A stretch of 64,000 bases of DNA from Polynucleobacter difficilis (GCF_003065365.1 NZ_CP023276.1:1426001-1490000); one strand, 5' to 3'; shown: positions 1 to 9,257, counted from the stretch's first letter. The notes: generated by a model from the letters alone, not told the origin. A program made the numbers and translations.

Positions 1-1111
1 GGTTAAAAATATTAATCGTCGGCGGTGATTTCTGGTGGTGCAGAGCCAAAATGGTGAAGACGGATTCAAGGCCGCCAGCGCCACCTAATAAATGACCCGT
101 CATGGACTTGGTTGAATTGACCACAACCTTTTTGGCGTGATCACCCAAAGCTGCTTTAATTGCCTCAGTCTCATTCTTATCGCCCAGTGGCGTTGAGGTG
201 CCATGCGCATTCACGTACTGGATTTGATCTGCATTGAGGCCCGCATCGCGCATCGCATTTTGCATGCAGCGCTTCGGTCCATCCATATTCGGGGCGGTCA
301 TGTGATACGCATCTCCACTCATGCCAAAACCGAGCAATTCACAGTAAATGGTGGCGCCACGCGCACGCGCATGCTCATACTCTTCGAGTACGACAACGCC
401 AGCGCCCTCACCCAATACAAAACCATCGCGGTCTTTATCCCAAGGACGGGAAGCGGTGGCCGGATCATCGTTGCGGGTCGATAAGGCTCTAGCAGCAGCA
501 AAGCCACCAACGCCCAATGCCGAAATAGTCGACTCTGCACCGCCAGCAACCATCATGTCGGCATCGCCATATTGGATTAAGCGTGCAGCGAGGCCAATGC
601 TGTGCAAACCGGTTGTGCAAGCAGTCACCGCAGCTACGTTCGGGCCTTTGAGATTAAACAAAATACTCAAATGCCCCGAAATCATATTAATGATCGAGCC
701 GGGCACAAAGAAGGGGGAGATTCGGCGTGGGCCGCGCGCAAGCAATTCGGCACCAGTGTCTTCGATCATTGGCAGACCGCCAATGCCAGAACCCACTAGA
801 ACACCAATACGCTCCGCATTTTCTTCGGTGATTTCAATACCGCTGTCTCGAATCGCCTGTGTGCCAGCCGCGATACCGTAATGGATAAAGGTATCCATGT
901 GGCGCGCTTCTTTGGCCGAGACGTACTCTTCCACATTGAAGTCTTTTACTTCGCCGGCAAAATGAACGCTGAGCGGAGTGTGGTCAAACTTAGTAATGGT
1001 GGCAATACCGCTTTTGCCACTCATCACGGTAGCCCATGCAGTATCAACTGAATTGCCTACTGGGGAAATAATCCCCAGGCCGGTGACAACCACACGGCGC
1101 TGGTTTTTCAT
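1..1111 (-). CDS. fabF: 3-oxoacyl-ACP synthase II (FabF), partial at left edge
   Basis: Condensing enzyme of fatty acid elongation: it joins malonyl-ACP to a growing acyl-ACP in the cytoplasm. The minus-strand reading starts at ATG 1111 and stays open to base 1, giving about 370 residues. FabF is usually about 410, so the last 40 or so lie outside the window. The nucleophile cysteine is seen in TACTTGLHS near residue 165, the first active-site histidine in NAHGTSTPLGD and the second in MTGHLLGGAG near the cut end. It lies 31 bp downstream of acpP, the usual acpP-fabF pairing, and is probably co-transcribed with it. The family call is firm; only the C-terminus is unseen. Confidence 0.96.
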   Translation of the reverse strand, partial: MKNQRRVVVTGLGIISPVGNSVDTAWATVMSGKSGIATITKFDHTPLSVHFAGEVKDFNVEEYVSAKEARHMDTFIHYGIAAGTQAIRDSGIEITEENAERIGVLVGSGIGGLPMIEDTGAELLARGPRRISPFFVPGSIINMISGHLSILFNLKGPNVAAVTACTTGLHSIGLAARLIQYGDADMMVAGGAESTISALGVGGFAAARALSTRNDDPATASRPWDKDRDGFVLGEGAGVVVLEEYEHARARGATIYCELLGFGMSGDAYHMTAPNMDGPKRCMQNAMRDAGLNADQIQYVNAHGTSTPLGDKNETEAIKAALGDHAKKVVVNSTKSMTGHLLGGAGGLESVFTILALHHQKSPPTINIFN

Positions 1112-1142
1112 TGCGGACACAGCCTTGGGCCTAGCTCAGGAA

Positions 1143-1382
1143 TTAACCCTGGGCTTTTGATTTAGCAAAATCGATTGCGAGTTGAACGGTCGTAATTTTT
1201 TCAGCTTCTTCGTCTGGAATTTCAATACCAAACTCATCTTCCAAAGCCATAACCAATTCAACTGTGTCAAGTGAGTCAGCGCCTAAGTCATTAACGAAGG
1301 ATGACTCATTCTTGATGTCTCCTTCAGCTACGCCTAATTGTTCAGCGACGATCTTCTTAACGCGTTGTTCGATGTTATCCAT
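1143..1382 (-). CDS. acpP: Acyl carrier protein
   Basis: Small acidic carrier that holds acyl chains on a 4'-phosphopantetheine arm during fatty acid synthesis. The product is 79 residues, the normal length. The GADSLD motif carries Ser37, the attachment site, and the following helix (TVELVMALEDEF) is the standard partner-recognition helix. It sits between fabG and fabF as in most proteobacteria. The 91 bp upstream contain an extended -10 type promoter, so acpP and fabF can probably be transcribed above the level of the upstream fab genes, as is known for this abundant protein. Confidence 0.98.
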   Translation of the reverse strand: MDNIEQRVKKIVAEQLGVAEGDIKNESSFVNDLGADSLDTVELVMALEDEFGIEIPDEEAEKITTVQLAIDFAKSKAQG

Positions 1383-1417
1383 TAAGTCCCCCAGGGGTTG
1401 TAAAAAATGATTACAGG

Positions 1418-1426
1418 ATTTTAGCA
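1418..1426 (-). promoter_or_regulatory. Candidate extended -10 promoter for acpP
   Basis: On the minus strand the acpP upstream region holds TGCTAAAAT: a TAAAAT hexamer (1418-1423) preceded by TG one base upstream, the extended -10 arrangement. No good -35 is seen at the normal distance, which is typical of extended -10 promoters. The implied start is about 30 nt before the acpP ATG. Not verified experimentally. Confidence 0.45.
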
Positions 1427-1473
1427 GTTTGGCACAAACAGTGGCAGAACTGCGTCTTTCCGGATCGGTAAAA

Positions 1474-2217
1474 TTAGGCTAAGTACAGGCCACCATTGAC
1501 GTGGAGGGTATTTCCGGTGATGTAGGCCGCTGCGGGGGAGGCTAAAAAAGCCACCGCCTGCGCCACATCTTCCGGGGTGCCCAAACGGGCCAATGGGATA
1601 TTAGCCTTGAGTGCATTTTGCTGCTCTTCGCTCAAAGCGCGGGTCATATCGGTATCAATAAAGCCAGGGGCAACGCAATTGACGGTAATGTTGCGACTAC
1701 CAATCTCGCGAGCCAAAGCCCGGGTCATGCCTGATACCCCAGCCTTTGCAGCTGCATAGTTCGCCTGACCTGGATTTCCCATATGCCCAACAATCGACGT
1801 GATGTTAATAATACGACCGGAGCGAGCCTTCATCATTGGACGCAACACGGCCTGCGACAAACGAAACACGGCACTTAAATTGGTATCGATCACATCGGTC
1901 CATTCTTCAGACTTCATGCGCATCGCTAACTGGTCGCGCGTGATGCCGGCATTGTTGACCAAAATCTGAATGCCGCCAAAGTCCTTCACAATCAAATCAA
2001 TAATGTCCTCGCATGCCTTTGGGTCCGTCACGTTCAGCGCGATTCCACGACCGCCATTGGCCTTTAAGCGCGCATCAATCGCAGCAGCACCCTCTGCAGT
2101 GGTTGCGGTACCAATGACCTTGGCGCCCGATTGCATCAAGGCATCCGCAATGGCTTGCCCAATACCACGGGAGGCACCAGTCACCAGTGCGATTTGTCCT
2201 GTTAGATCCAGATTCAT
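1474..2217 (-). CDS. fabG: 3-oxoacyl-ACP reductase (FabG)
   Basis: NADPH-dependent reductase of the 3-oxoacyl-ACP intermediate, the first reduction of each elongation cycle. The 247-residue product is a short-chain dehydrogenase of typical length: the nucleotide-binding GASRGIG is at residues 14-20, followed by a NNAG motif, the catalytic serine in NITSIVG, and the Tyr-x3-Lys pair in NYAAAKAG. It ends with the usual VNGGLY segment. It lies 15 bp after fabD and before acpP, so it is part of the fab operon. Confidence 0.98.
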   Translation of the reverse strand: MNLDLTGQIALVTGASRGIGQAIADALMQSGAKVIGTATTAEGAAAIDARLKANGGRGIALNVTDPKACEDIIDLIVKDFGGIQILVNNAGITRDQLAMRMKSEEWTDVIDTNLSAVFRLSQAVLRPMMKARSGRIINITSIVGHMGNPGQANYAAAKAGVSGMTRALAREIGSRNITVNCVAPGFIDTDMTRALSEEQQNALKANIPLARLGTPEDVAQAVAFLASPAAAYITGNTLHVNGGLYLA

Positions 2218-2232
2218 CTTTCTTCCTTGTAC

Positions 2233-3174
2233 TTATTGTTGCTTGACTGCCTCTAGGGCCTCATTCAAGCTCACTGCATCAAAAATTGGTAGGCCGATGA
2301 CGCCCTCATGAATGCGCTTCGTTAATCCTGCCAGCACCTTGCCGGGACCACATTCATATACCTGCGTAACGCCCTGACCTGCCATCGCATGAATAATTTC
2401 TTGCCAGCGCACGGGTTTGGCAGCCTGGCGCACCAGCGATTCTTTAATCTCGGCCGGCGTACTGAGGATGGTGACATCCACATTGTTAATCACTGGAATT
2501 TCTGGAGTAACGATGGTCAGGTTTTCAAAATACGTTTTTAGTTTTTCTGAGGCTGGCTGCAACAGCGATGAATGGAATGGCGCTGACACTGGTAGGGGTA
2601 AGGCGCGCTTCGCGCCCGCCTCTTTCAGTAACTCACAGGCCTTGCTCACTGCAGAATTAGCGCCGGCAATGACCACCTGCCCGGGAGCATTGAAATTCAC
2701 CGCCTCTACTACTCCGCCTGCAGCTTGACTGGCGGCGCGGCAAACTTCAACTACAGTCGCATCATCCAAACCCAAGATCGCCGCCATACCACCCGTACCA
2801 ACGGGGACAGCACTTTGCATCGCTTCTGCACGAAAGCGCACCAACGGCACCGCATCTTTGAATGCCAATGCATTGGATGCCACTAAGGCAGAGTACTCAC
2901 CTAAGCTATGCCCAGCCATCACTGCGGGCTTGGGTCCGCCGGCAGCCAACCAAGCGCGATAAAAGGCGACTCCGGCCGTGAGCATCACGGGTTGTGTATT
3001 GGTAGTGAGCGATAAGGCTTCGGCAGGTCCTTCAGCAATTAACTTACCAATGTCCTCACCCAAGGCGTCGGACGCTTCTTGAATGGTAGCGCGCACTTCA
3101 GGGCGATCCGCAATGGTGTTGAGCATTCCTACTGACTGGGAGCCTTGACCCGGAAAAACAAATGCAAATGTCAT
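2233..3174 (-). CDS. fabD: Malonyl-CoA:ACP transacylase (FabD)
   Basis: Moves the malonyl group from CoA to ACP, supplying the extender unit. I chose ATG 3174 because it gives the family start MTFAFVFPGQGSQ; an in-frame start at 3228 would add 18 unrelated residues and run back into fabH. The resulting 313 residues match the normal length. Seen: the GQGSQ oxyanion motif (residues 9-13), the nucleophile Ser90 in GHSLGEY, and the catalytic histidine in APFHSSLL. It lies 26 bp after fabH and just before fabG. Confidence 0.97.
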   Translation of the reverse strand: MTFAFVFPGQGSQSVGMLNTIADRPEVRATIQEASDALGEDIGKLIAEGPAEALSLTTNTQPVMLTAGVAFYRAWLAAGGPKPAVMAGHSLGEYSALVASNALAFKDAVPLVRFRAEAMQSAVPVGTGGMAAILGLDDATVVEVCRAASQAAGGVVEAVNFNAPGQVVIAGANSAVSKACELLKEAGAKRALPLPVSAPFHSSLLQPASEKLKTYFENLTIVTPEIPVINNVDVTILSTPAEIKESLVRQAAKPVRWQEIIHAMAGQGVTQVYECGPGKVLAGLTKRIHEGVIGLPIFDAVSLNEALEAVKQQ

Positions 3175-3200
3175 ATGAAAAATTCCAAAGAATCGCTGAA

Positions 3201-4187
3201 TTAATATTTTAGGACGACCGCGCCCCAAGCAAAACCGCCGCCCACACCTTCAAGTAAAAGGTGCTGACCGCGCTGAATTTGCCCGGATCGCACACCCGTA
3301 TCAAGCGCGAGTGGAATTGATGCGGCCGATGTATTGCCGTGCTCTGAAACCGTCACGATCACTTTGTCCATCGACATACCCATCTTGCGGGCCGTGCCCT
3401 CCATGATGCGAATATTGGCTTGGTGTGGCACGAGCCAATCAATTTGTTCGGGTTTTAGATTTGCACGATCGAGTACTTCATGCGCAACTTGTTCTAGTAC
3501 TTTGACGGCAAGCTTAAATACAGCCTGACCATCCATGGTCATAAACGGCGATCCTGTAATGCCGCCACTGACAGCTCGGCCAGGTACGCACAAAATATCG
3601 CGCTGGCTGCCGTCGGCATGCAAGGCACTAGCCAAGATACCTGGCTCACTGCTGGCCTCCAAAACAACTGCGCCTGCGCCATCACCAAACAAGACACAGG
3701 TGGTGCGGTCTTGAAAATCCAAAATGCGGGAAAACACTTCTGCGCCAATCACCAAGACCTTGCGATAGTTTCCTGTTCGAATCATGGCATCGGCAACCGT
3801 CATGGCATACATGAAGCCAGCGCATACGGCTTGCACATCAAAAGCGGCGCAGCCATGGTGGGCGCCCAACTTATCTTGAATCACGCATGCTGTACTCGGA
3901 AAGCCGCCCAAATGGTCTGGCGTGGATGTGGCCAAAATAATCAGATCGATATCGGCAGCCGTGCAATTGGCGCTTGCCATTGCGGCTTGAGCTGCTTTCA
4001 TACCAAGGTCGCTAGTGAGCTCGCTATCGCTTGCAAAGTGGCGCGCCTCAATACCGCTGCGCGTCTTAATCCACTCATCACTGGTCTCAAGGCCTGACTT
4101 TGCCAGGCGTGCTACTAGATCATCATTGCTCAGGCGCAGCGCCGGCAAATAGCTGCCAGTGCCGGCAATACGGGAATGGATTGTCAT
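3201..4187 (-). CDS. fabH: 3-oxoacyl-ACP synthase III (FabH)
   Basis: Starts fatty acid synthesis by condensing acetyl-CoA with malonyl-ACP. The 328-residue product has the full Cys-His-Asn triad: Cys122 in AVCAGFMYA, the histidine in PHQANIRIM and the asparagine in EHGNTSAAS. The C-terminal GGGFAWGA is typical of the family. Its ATG overlaps the plsX stop by 4 bp (ATGA), which indicates translational coupling within the rpmF-plsX-fabH-fabD-fabG-acpP-fabF run. Confidence 0.98.
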   Translation of the reverse strand: MTIHSRIAGTGSYLPALRLSNDDLVARLAKSGLETSDEWIKTRSGIEARHFASDSELTSDLGMKAAQAAMASANCTAADIDLIILATSTPDHLGGFPSTACVIQDKLGAHHGCAAFDVQAVCAGFMYAMTVADAMIRTGNYRKVLVIGAEVFSRILDFQDRTTCVLFGDGAGAVVLEASSEPGILASALHADGSQRDILCVPGRAVSGGITGSPFMTMDGQAVFKLAVKVLEQVAHEVLDRANLKPEQIDWLVPHQANIRIMEGTARKMGMSMDKVIVTVSEHGNTSAASIPLALDTGVRSGQIQRGQHLLLEGVGGGFAWGAVVLKY

Positions 4188-5209
4188 GTTGGCGCCCTCA
4201 TTGCAAATGCGTCGGCAATGCGTTCCACCATATTGCCTTTTGCTGCTTCATATGCCCGCTCCAGTGCAAAGCCAAAACTGAAACTATCCGCAGAGCCGTG
4301 GCTTTTAATCACACATCCCCGCAGACCCAATAAAACCGCTCCGTTGTAACGCCGGTGGTCCACCCGCTTACGCACACGCAGCAGTGGCAGCATGGCGCAC
4401 ATCGCCATTATTTTCGTTAACCACGACCGATTGAATTCCTGACGAATCAAGCCGCTCATCATCTTTGCCAATCCCTCACTGGCCTTCAACACCACATTAC
4501 CCACAAAACCATCGCACACCACAATGTCCGTTGTGCCCTTAAAAATGTCGTTGCCTTCAACATTGCCATAAAAGTTGAGATTGCTAGCACGCAATAACTC
4601 ACCTGTGAGCTTGACAACTTCATTGCCTTTAATCACTTCCTCACCAATGTTGAGTAAGCCGATCGTGGGGCTTGGCTTCCCTTCAACGACGCGCACCATG
4701 ACGTCCGCCATCTGTGCAAATTGCATCAAGTGCAGGGGCTCACAGTCGGCGTTAGCACCCAGATCCAAAACGGTGGTAGCTCCACCGAGTTCATTGGGCA
4801 TGCCTGTTGCAATCGCTGGACGATCAATGCCATCGAGGGTTTTGAGGATATATCGCGAGATGGCCATCAAGGCGCCAGTGTTGCCAGAAGAAATAATGGC
4901 ATCGGCTTTTTGATCCTTGACTTGCTCAATTGCAACCCGCATCGATGAATCTTTTTTGCGACGCAAGGCGACTTCGATGGGATCGTCCATCAAGACCTCT
5001 TCGGAGGCTGCAACAAGTTGAATTCGATCACGCGGAACATCGCTGAGCTCGCTCAAGGCAAGTTCAATCGCTTCGATATTTCCTACTAGGGTGATCTTGG
5101 CATCCGCATGGCTAGCTAAAAAAGCACAACTCGCAGGAACAGTGATCGAGATACCGTAGTCTCCGCCCATGGCATCGACTGCGAGAGTCACACTCTTGGG
5201 TTCGGTCAT
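4184..5209 (-). CDS. plsX: Phosphate acyltransferase (PlsX)
   Basis: Converts acyl-ACP to acyl-phosphate, the donor used by PlsY in the first acylation of glycerol-3-phosphate, so it links fatty acid to phospholipid synthesis at the inner membrane. The 341-residue product begins with the conserved VAVDAMGGDYG segment and contains SSGNTGALMA and the VCDGFVGNV motif of the family. It lies 72 bp after rpmF and overlaps fabH by 4 bp, the standard rpmF-plsX-fabH order. Confidence 0.97.
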   Translation of the reverse strand: MTEPKSVTLAVDAMGGDYGISITVPASCAFLASHADAKITLVGNIEAIELALSELSDVPRDRIQLVAASEEVLMDDPIEVALRRKKDSSMRVAIEQVKDQKADAIISSGNTGALMAISRYILKTLDGIDRPAIATGMPNELGGATTVLDLGANADCEPLHLMQFAQMADVMVRVVEGKPSPTIGLLNIGEEVIKGNEVVKLTGELLRASNLNFYGNVEGNDIFKGTTDIVVCDGFVGNVVLKASEGLAKMMSGLIRQEFNRSWLTKIMAMCAMLPLLRVRKRVDHRRYNGAVLLGLRGCVIKSHGSADSFSFGFALERAYEAAKGNMVERIADAFAMRAPT

Positions 5210-5281
5210 TGCAGCAAATCGGTTTTAAGAAAAAAGCGGCTTAATTAAATTAGAGCCGCTTCGATCAGGTGATTTGAGGAA

Positions 5282-5461
5282 TTAATCGTTCTTGGTTTTA
5301 ACTACTTTGCGACCACGGTAGTAGCCGTTTGGGGAAATATGGTGACGCAGGTGCGCCTCACCAGTAGTTGCCTCAACAGCAGTAGCGGGTGCAGTTAAAA
5401 AGTCGTGCGCACGGTGCATGCCACGCTTGGAAGGGGATTTTTTATTTTGTTGGACGGCCAT
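5282..5461 (-). CDS. rpmF: 50S ribosomal protein L32
   Basis: Small basic protein of the large ribosomal subunit. The 59-codon frame begins MAVQQNKKSPSKRGMHRAHD and ends in VKTKND. The SKRGMHRAHD block and the HHISPNGYYRG segment are the family signature, and the length is normal. This proteobacterial form lacks the paired zinc-binding cysteines found in some L32 proteins. It lies between yceD and plsX, an order conserved from E. coli to Burkholderia. Confidence 0.97.
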   Translation of the reverse strand: MAVQQNKKSPSKRGMHRAHDFLTAPATAVEATTGEAHLRHHISPNGYYRGRKVVKTKND

Positions 5462-5563
5462 GTTGAACTCCTAAGCAATGCGAGATTCTAACATAGAAAC
5501 AGCCCAAAACCAGGCTTCCTGAGTGGAATTAAACCAGTTAAAGGGTCGATCTGGCGCTTCGAT

Positions 5564-6151
5564 CTACTCTTTTTTCTTCATATTTTTCAATATGTTAAAG
5601 GGATTATCTGGTTTTTTTGTAGTTTCGTCCTGATTCATAGAATCATCTGCCCCAGACCTTAGGGCAGCCGGCTCACATGCGCCCTCAGGGTGCTTTGGAA
5701 TCAATGGTAGGGAGAGCAAAATCTCATCTTCGATCGTCCCTAACAGATCAAACTGCGAATCCATTACCAGGGGCTCGAGCGCATCATCCTCCATGGGAAA
5801 GGCGTCTGCCAGCGCCTCATTTGCCAAAAACACGAACTGCGGCGACTCTTCTACCTCAACCAGGCAGGGTTGCATGCACCGCTGGCAGATGAGGTGCATC
5901 TGGCCCTTCAGGTTTAAATTCATTTTGAGTCGGGGCTCACCGCCTACGATCCCATCAAAAAAGGTCTCCACCGCCCAGTCAAATCCATCGTCTGGGGAGC
6001 GTGTGGCAGCCTCTAAAGCGACCCGCGGCAATGCATCCAGCGCGAGAAATCCATGCCCAGTGTAGGTTTGCGAGACCATTAGATCAATAGAGCGCAAGGC
6101 CTTAGGCTCGGTGGGCAGGGTCAGGGAAGGCAAAACGGGATTACGATTCAT
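5564..6151 (-). CDS. yceD: YceD/DUF177 family protein, 23S rRNA accumulation
   Basis: The family is needed for normal 23S rRNA levels in E. coli and in plant plastids; its biochemical action is not settled. The 195-residue product has the DUF177 core in the middle, with the CQRCMQPC motif (CxxCxxxC) near residue 92, then an acidic stretch and a lysine-rich tail ending MKKKE. It is upstream of rpmF on the same strand, a classic yceD-rpmF pairing, and is divergent from maf with only 32 bp between the starts. Confidence 0.88.
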   Translation of the reverse strand: MNRNPVLPSLTLPTEPKALRSIDLMVSQTYTGHGFLALDALPRVALEAATRSPDDGFDWAVETFFDGIVGGEPRLKMNLNLKGQMHLICQRCMQPCLVEVEESPQFVFLANEALADAFPMEDDALEPLVMDSQFDLLGTIEDEILLSLPLIPKHPEGACEPAALRSGADDSMNQDETTKKPDNPFNILKNMKKKE

Positions 6152-6183
6152 GGTCTTAGTCTAAATGAAGGTACGCTTGCTGC

Positions 6184-6792
6184 ATGGGTAACTTACAAAC
6201 ACAGCCGCTCATTTTGGCATCGAGCTCCATTTACCGTCGCGATCTTTTGGCGCGCTTGGGTTTGCCTTTTGAAGCCATTTCGCCCGAGGTGGATGAACAC
6301 CCCCTTCCAAATGAAGGGGTTGCCGCTATGGCACTGCGTCTGGCCATTGCAAAAGCAGCAGCTATCGCAAAGATCCATCCCAATGCTTGGGTTATCGGCT
6401 CGGATCAGGCGGCTGATCTCCACGGTGAAGCGATTGGCAAGCCAGGCAACTTTGACAAGGCGCTTTTGCAGTTGCAACGCATGCGTGGCCAGACTGTCCA
6501 CTTTCATACCGCCGTCTGCGTAATGCACGCAGACTATTCTGCTGCAATAAATGTCGCCACTGAGGTTCGGTTTCGGGACTTGCCCGATGCCACTCTGATC
6601 GATTATTTAAAGTTCGAGCAGCCCTATGACTGTGCCGGAAGCGCCAAATGCGAAGGCATGGGCATTGCCTTACTGGAATCGATTCGCTCAGATGATCCTA
6701 CTGCGCTCATTGGTCTACCCTTGATTGCGTTGAGTGGACTGCTGCGGGATGCCGGTTTTGAAATTCCCCCCTCACGAAATGATCTGCAATGA
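6184..6792 (+). CDS. maf: Maf family nucleotide pyrophosphatase (YceF-like)
   Basis: Predicted house-cleaning pyrophosphatase that hydrolyses modified nucleoside triphosphates. In E. coli the YceF branch acts on m7GTP. Seen in the 202 residues: LILASSSIYRRDLLARLGL at the N-terminus (the Maf signature with its conserved serine and arginine), VIGSDQAAD in the middle carrying the acidic catalytic residue, and GLPL near the C-terminus. YceF rather than YhdE is favoured by the QA in SDQAAD and by the divergent yceD-rpmF neighbours. It overlaps the next gene by 4 bp (ATGA). Confidence 0.9.
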   Translation: MGNLQTQPLILASSSIYRRDLLARLGLPFEAISPEVDEHPLPNEGVAAMALRLAIAKAAAIAKIHPNAWVIGSDQAADLHGEAIGKPGNFDKALLQLQRMRGQTVHFHTAVCVMHADYSAAINVATEVRFRDLPDATLIDYLKFEQPYDCAGSAKCEGMGIALLESIRSDDPTALIGLPLIALSGLLRDAGFEIPPSRNDLQ

Positions 6793-7571
6793 AGACTGCA
6801 TCGAAGCTAGGAACTCTCTATTTAGTGCCCAATACGTTAGGCGATGATGATCGCTCCGCACAGCTTCCCCACATCATGCCAATCGAAACGATGCGCTGCG
6901 CATCGCAACTCACGCATTGGATTGTCGAAGACGCGAAAACAGCACGCGCCCTATTAAAGTCAATGGATAGCCTCGCACCTTTAGTGTGCTCCATACAAGA
7001 AATGCAGATGACTGAATGGCGCGGCGCTGCGCGTAATGCCAAGTACGGCGATAAGATCAAACCAGAAACGCTCCTTGAGCCACTGCTGCGGGGCATTGAT
7101 ATCGGCCTAATGTCTGAGGCGGGCGTGCCTGGAGTTGCCGATCCTGGAGCAGAGTTGGTGTGGGCGGCGCACCGCCTAGGTGCTTGCGTAAAACCACTGG
7201 TTGGCCCCAGCTCCCTACTATTGGCTTTAATGGCGAGCGGACTAAATGGGCAGCGTTTCGCGTTTCAGGGTTACCTGCCTCAGGATGGCGGCGAACGCAC
7301 TGCACGCCTTAAGCAATTGGAGTCTGAATCACGTAAGTTGCAGCAAACCCAACTCTGGATTGAAACACCTTATCGCAACGCAGCCATGATGGCGAGTTGC
7401 TTACAAGCCCTCGCGCCCCAAACGCATCTATGCCTTGCGCTTGATTTAAGTCTACCGACCGAAGAGATTAGAAGCATGGCACTTGCAGACTGGAAGAAAA
7501 TATTTTCCAGCGAGGCAGCTTGTGCCGCCTTGCAAAATCGGCCCTGCGTGTTTTTACTGCTGGCGCACTAA
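6789..7571 (+). CDS. RsmI-like SAM-dependent methyltransferase
   Basis: The 260-residue product belongs to the tetrapyrrole-methylase/RsmI fold. It has an N-terminal TLYLVPNTLG strand where RsmI has LYVVATPIGN, a central GLMSEAGVPGVADPGAELV block matching the family's acidic loop, and VGPSSLLLALMASGLNG matching the SAM-binding loop. True RsmI methylates C1402 of 16S rRNA. This is a shorter, diverged paralogue common in Burkholderiales, so the substrate is unknown. It is translationally coupled to maf and converges on sppA with a 3 bp gap. Confidence 0.8.
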   Translation: MKTASKLGTLYLVPNTLGDDDRSAQLPHIMPIETMRCASQLTHWIVEDAKTARALLKSMDSLAPLVCSIQEMQMTEWRGAARNAKYGDKIKPETLLEPLLRGIDIGLMSEAGVPGVADPGAELVWAAHRLGACVKPLVGPSSLLLALMASGLNGQRFAFQGYLPQDGGERTARLKQLESESRKLQQTQLWIETPYRNAAMMASCLQALAPQTHLCLALDLSLPTEEIRSMALADWKKIFSSEAACAALQNRPCVFLLLAH

Positions 7572-7574
7572 AGC

Positions 7575-8516
7575 TTATTTGATATCGCCCGACCGCACCA
7601 ATGCTTTGCCAGCGGCCGAACCTACCTCAGCACCAAAGCGTTTCGCAACCCGTTCGGCAAAATTTTCTTTCATGGTGTAGTCAAGAATATTAGGCGCCTT
7701 AAAGACATCGCGCGCCACGGTATCGACCGTACCAAAACCATCGGCCAGCCCCATTTTTACGGCTTGCTCGCCATTCCATACGCGACCAGAAAATAAATCG
7801 GGGGTTTCTTTCAAGCGATCGCCGCGCCCTGCTTTCACCACCGTAATAAATTGCTGGTGAATTTCATTGAGCATGGTTTGCACCATTTCAACTTGCTTTG
7901 GATCTTCCTTGCTAAAGGGATCGAGCATGCCCTTATTTGAGCCCGCTGTAATCATGCGGCGCGAGATACCGAGCTTGTCCATTAATCCAGTAAAGCCAAA
8001 GCTATCCATCACTACCCCAATCGAACCCACAATGCTGGCTTTGTCGACCAGAATTTGATCGCCCGCAACCGCAATGTAATAACCACCGGAGGCGCAGATG
8101 TCTTCCACCACCACATGCAGGGGCTTGTTCGGATACAGCGCGCGCAGGCGCCGAATCTCATCATTAATAATCCCCGATTGCACTGGCGATCCACCTGGAC
8201 TGTTAATGCGCAAAATTACACCCACGCTGTTGTCGTTCTCAAAGGCAGCTTGTAGGGCCGATCCAACATCCAAGGCATTGGCGATGGCACTCGAGCTAAT
8301 CTCACCTTCGATACTAACCATCGCCGTATGGCGCTCGGTACCAAAGCTATCGCCAAAAGGACGTAGATCCAATACTTGCAAAATGAAACCCACAATCAGG
8401 ATGAGGGACAGAACGCGCAATACGGTTTTCCAACGCCGGGCCTTGCGAGTCTCTTTTAGATTCTCTAAAAGTAGGTGCTCCAGCGCTTGACGCTCCCAAT
8501 TTTTTTCTTGTTCCAT
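7575..8516 (-). CDS. sppA: Signal peptide peptidase SppA (S49 serine protease)
   Basis: Inner-membrane protease that degrades leftover signal peptides. The 313-residue form is the short, single-domain SppA. A cytoplasmic N-terminus of about 30 residues is followed by one membrane segment (about 31-50) and the S49 domain. The Ser-Lys dyad is readable: Ser143 in CASGGYY and Lys195 in AGSNKG. RINSPGGSP is the preceding substrate-binding strand. It follows the HAD phosphatase and rluC on the same strand, a common Burkholderiales order. Confidence 0.93.
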   Translation of the reverse strand: MEQEKNWERQALEHLLLENLKETRKARRWKTVLRVLSLILIVGFILQVLDLRPFGDSFGTERHTAMVSIEGEISSSAIANALDVGSALQAAFENDNSVGVILRINSPGGSPVQSGIINDEIRRLRALYPNKPLHVVVEDICASGGYYIAVAGDQILVDKASIVGSIGVVMDSFGFTGLMDKLGISRRMITAGSNKGMLDPFSKEDPKQVEMVQTMLNEIHQQFITVVKAGRGDRLKETPDLFSGRVWNGEQAVKMGLADGFGTVDTVARDVFKAPNILDYTMKENFAERVAKRFGAEVGSAAGKALVRSGDIK

Positions 8517-8525
8517 GTCTAATCC

Positions 8526-9257
8526 TTAAGCGGGTTTTGCAGCAGCTAAATCAATGTAGGTATTCTGTTTAAGCCAGTTACTCAGCTCCGGTACGCTGTG
8601 CACATAGCCCAGCGAATCGGTGGTTTGCAAGGTATCGAGTGGATGGGCGCCATAGGTTACCGCAACCCCGTCCACTCCAGCGTTGATCGCCATTTGTAAA
8701 TCATGGGTGGTATCCCCCACCATCAACATTCGACGTACTGGCACTTGCAGCACATCAGAGAGTTCAAGCAACATGCCGGGATGTGGCTTTGAAAAGGATT
8801 CGTCTGCAGTGCGCGTTTCGTCAAACAGATGACCAAGACCATGGTGAGTCAATGAACGATCCAAACCAACACGCGATTTACCAGTTGCTACGCCCAGGCG
8901 AAAACCGGCAGCACGAAGTTCCTCTAGCAGCTCACGAATGCCGCCAAATAAATGCAGATCATGATCACGCGCTAAATAATGGTGGCGAAAACGATCCACT
9001 AATTTGGGGAAATGCACCGGCTCAATCCATGGCACAGCCCTACGCAATGAATCCTGAATGCCCAATCCGATCACCGAACTTGCCAAAGAGTCATCTGGCT
9101 CCGGAAAGCCAAGATCGCGGCAAGCCTGCTGAATGCAAAACACGATCGTCGGAGTGGAATCGATAACGGTGCCATCCCAGTCCCACACAATCAGCTCATA
9201 GCGTCGCTCCTGGTCTTTGCCGTGGCTTGCGTAGAGGGGTGAATGGACTTGCGGCAT
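8526..9257 (-). CDS. HAD-family hydrolase, phosphoglycolate-phosphatase-like
   Basis: Predicted small-molecule phosphatase. Motif I is VWDWDGTVID, with the nucleophile and acid aspartates; motif II lies at GVATGKS with the conserved lysine after it; motif IV is MLMVGDTTHD. A helical cap lies between motifs I and II (subclass IA). I prefer ATG 9257, which has AAGG about 9 nt upstream, over an in-frame GTG at 9290 with no visible Shine-Dalgarno. It overlaps or abuts the rluC stop, so the two are probably co-transcribed. The substrate cannot be read from sequence; a second Gph-like protein lies at 55 kb. Confidence 0.85.
   Translation of the reverse strand: MPQVHSPLYASHGKDQERRYELIVWDWDGTVIDSTPTIVFCIQQACRDLGFPEPDDSLASSVIGLGIQDSLRRAVPWIEPVHFPKLVDRFRHHYLARDHDLHLFGGIRELLEELRAAGFRLGVATGKSRVGLDRSLTHHGLGHLFDETRTADESFSKPHPGMLLELSDVLQVPVRRMLMVGDTTHDLQMAINAGVDGVAVTYGAHPLDTLQTTDSLGYVHSVPELSNWLKQNTYIDLAAAKPA

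Noticed and set aside
1389..1397. CCCCAGGGG before acpP and a similar CCCCTGGGG at 33702-33710 before etfB
   Set aside because: Too short and GC-simple to claim a shared operator; the acpP copy overlaps the Shine-Dalgarno.
3618..4097. 159-codon plus-strand frame opposite fabH
   Set aside because: Shadow of a well-supported gene; the translation has no motifs or signal peptide.
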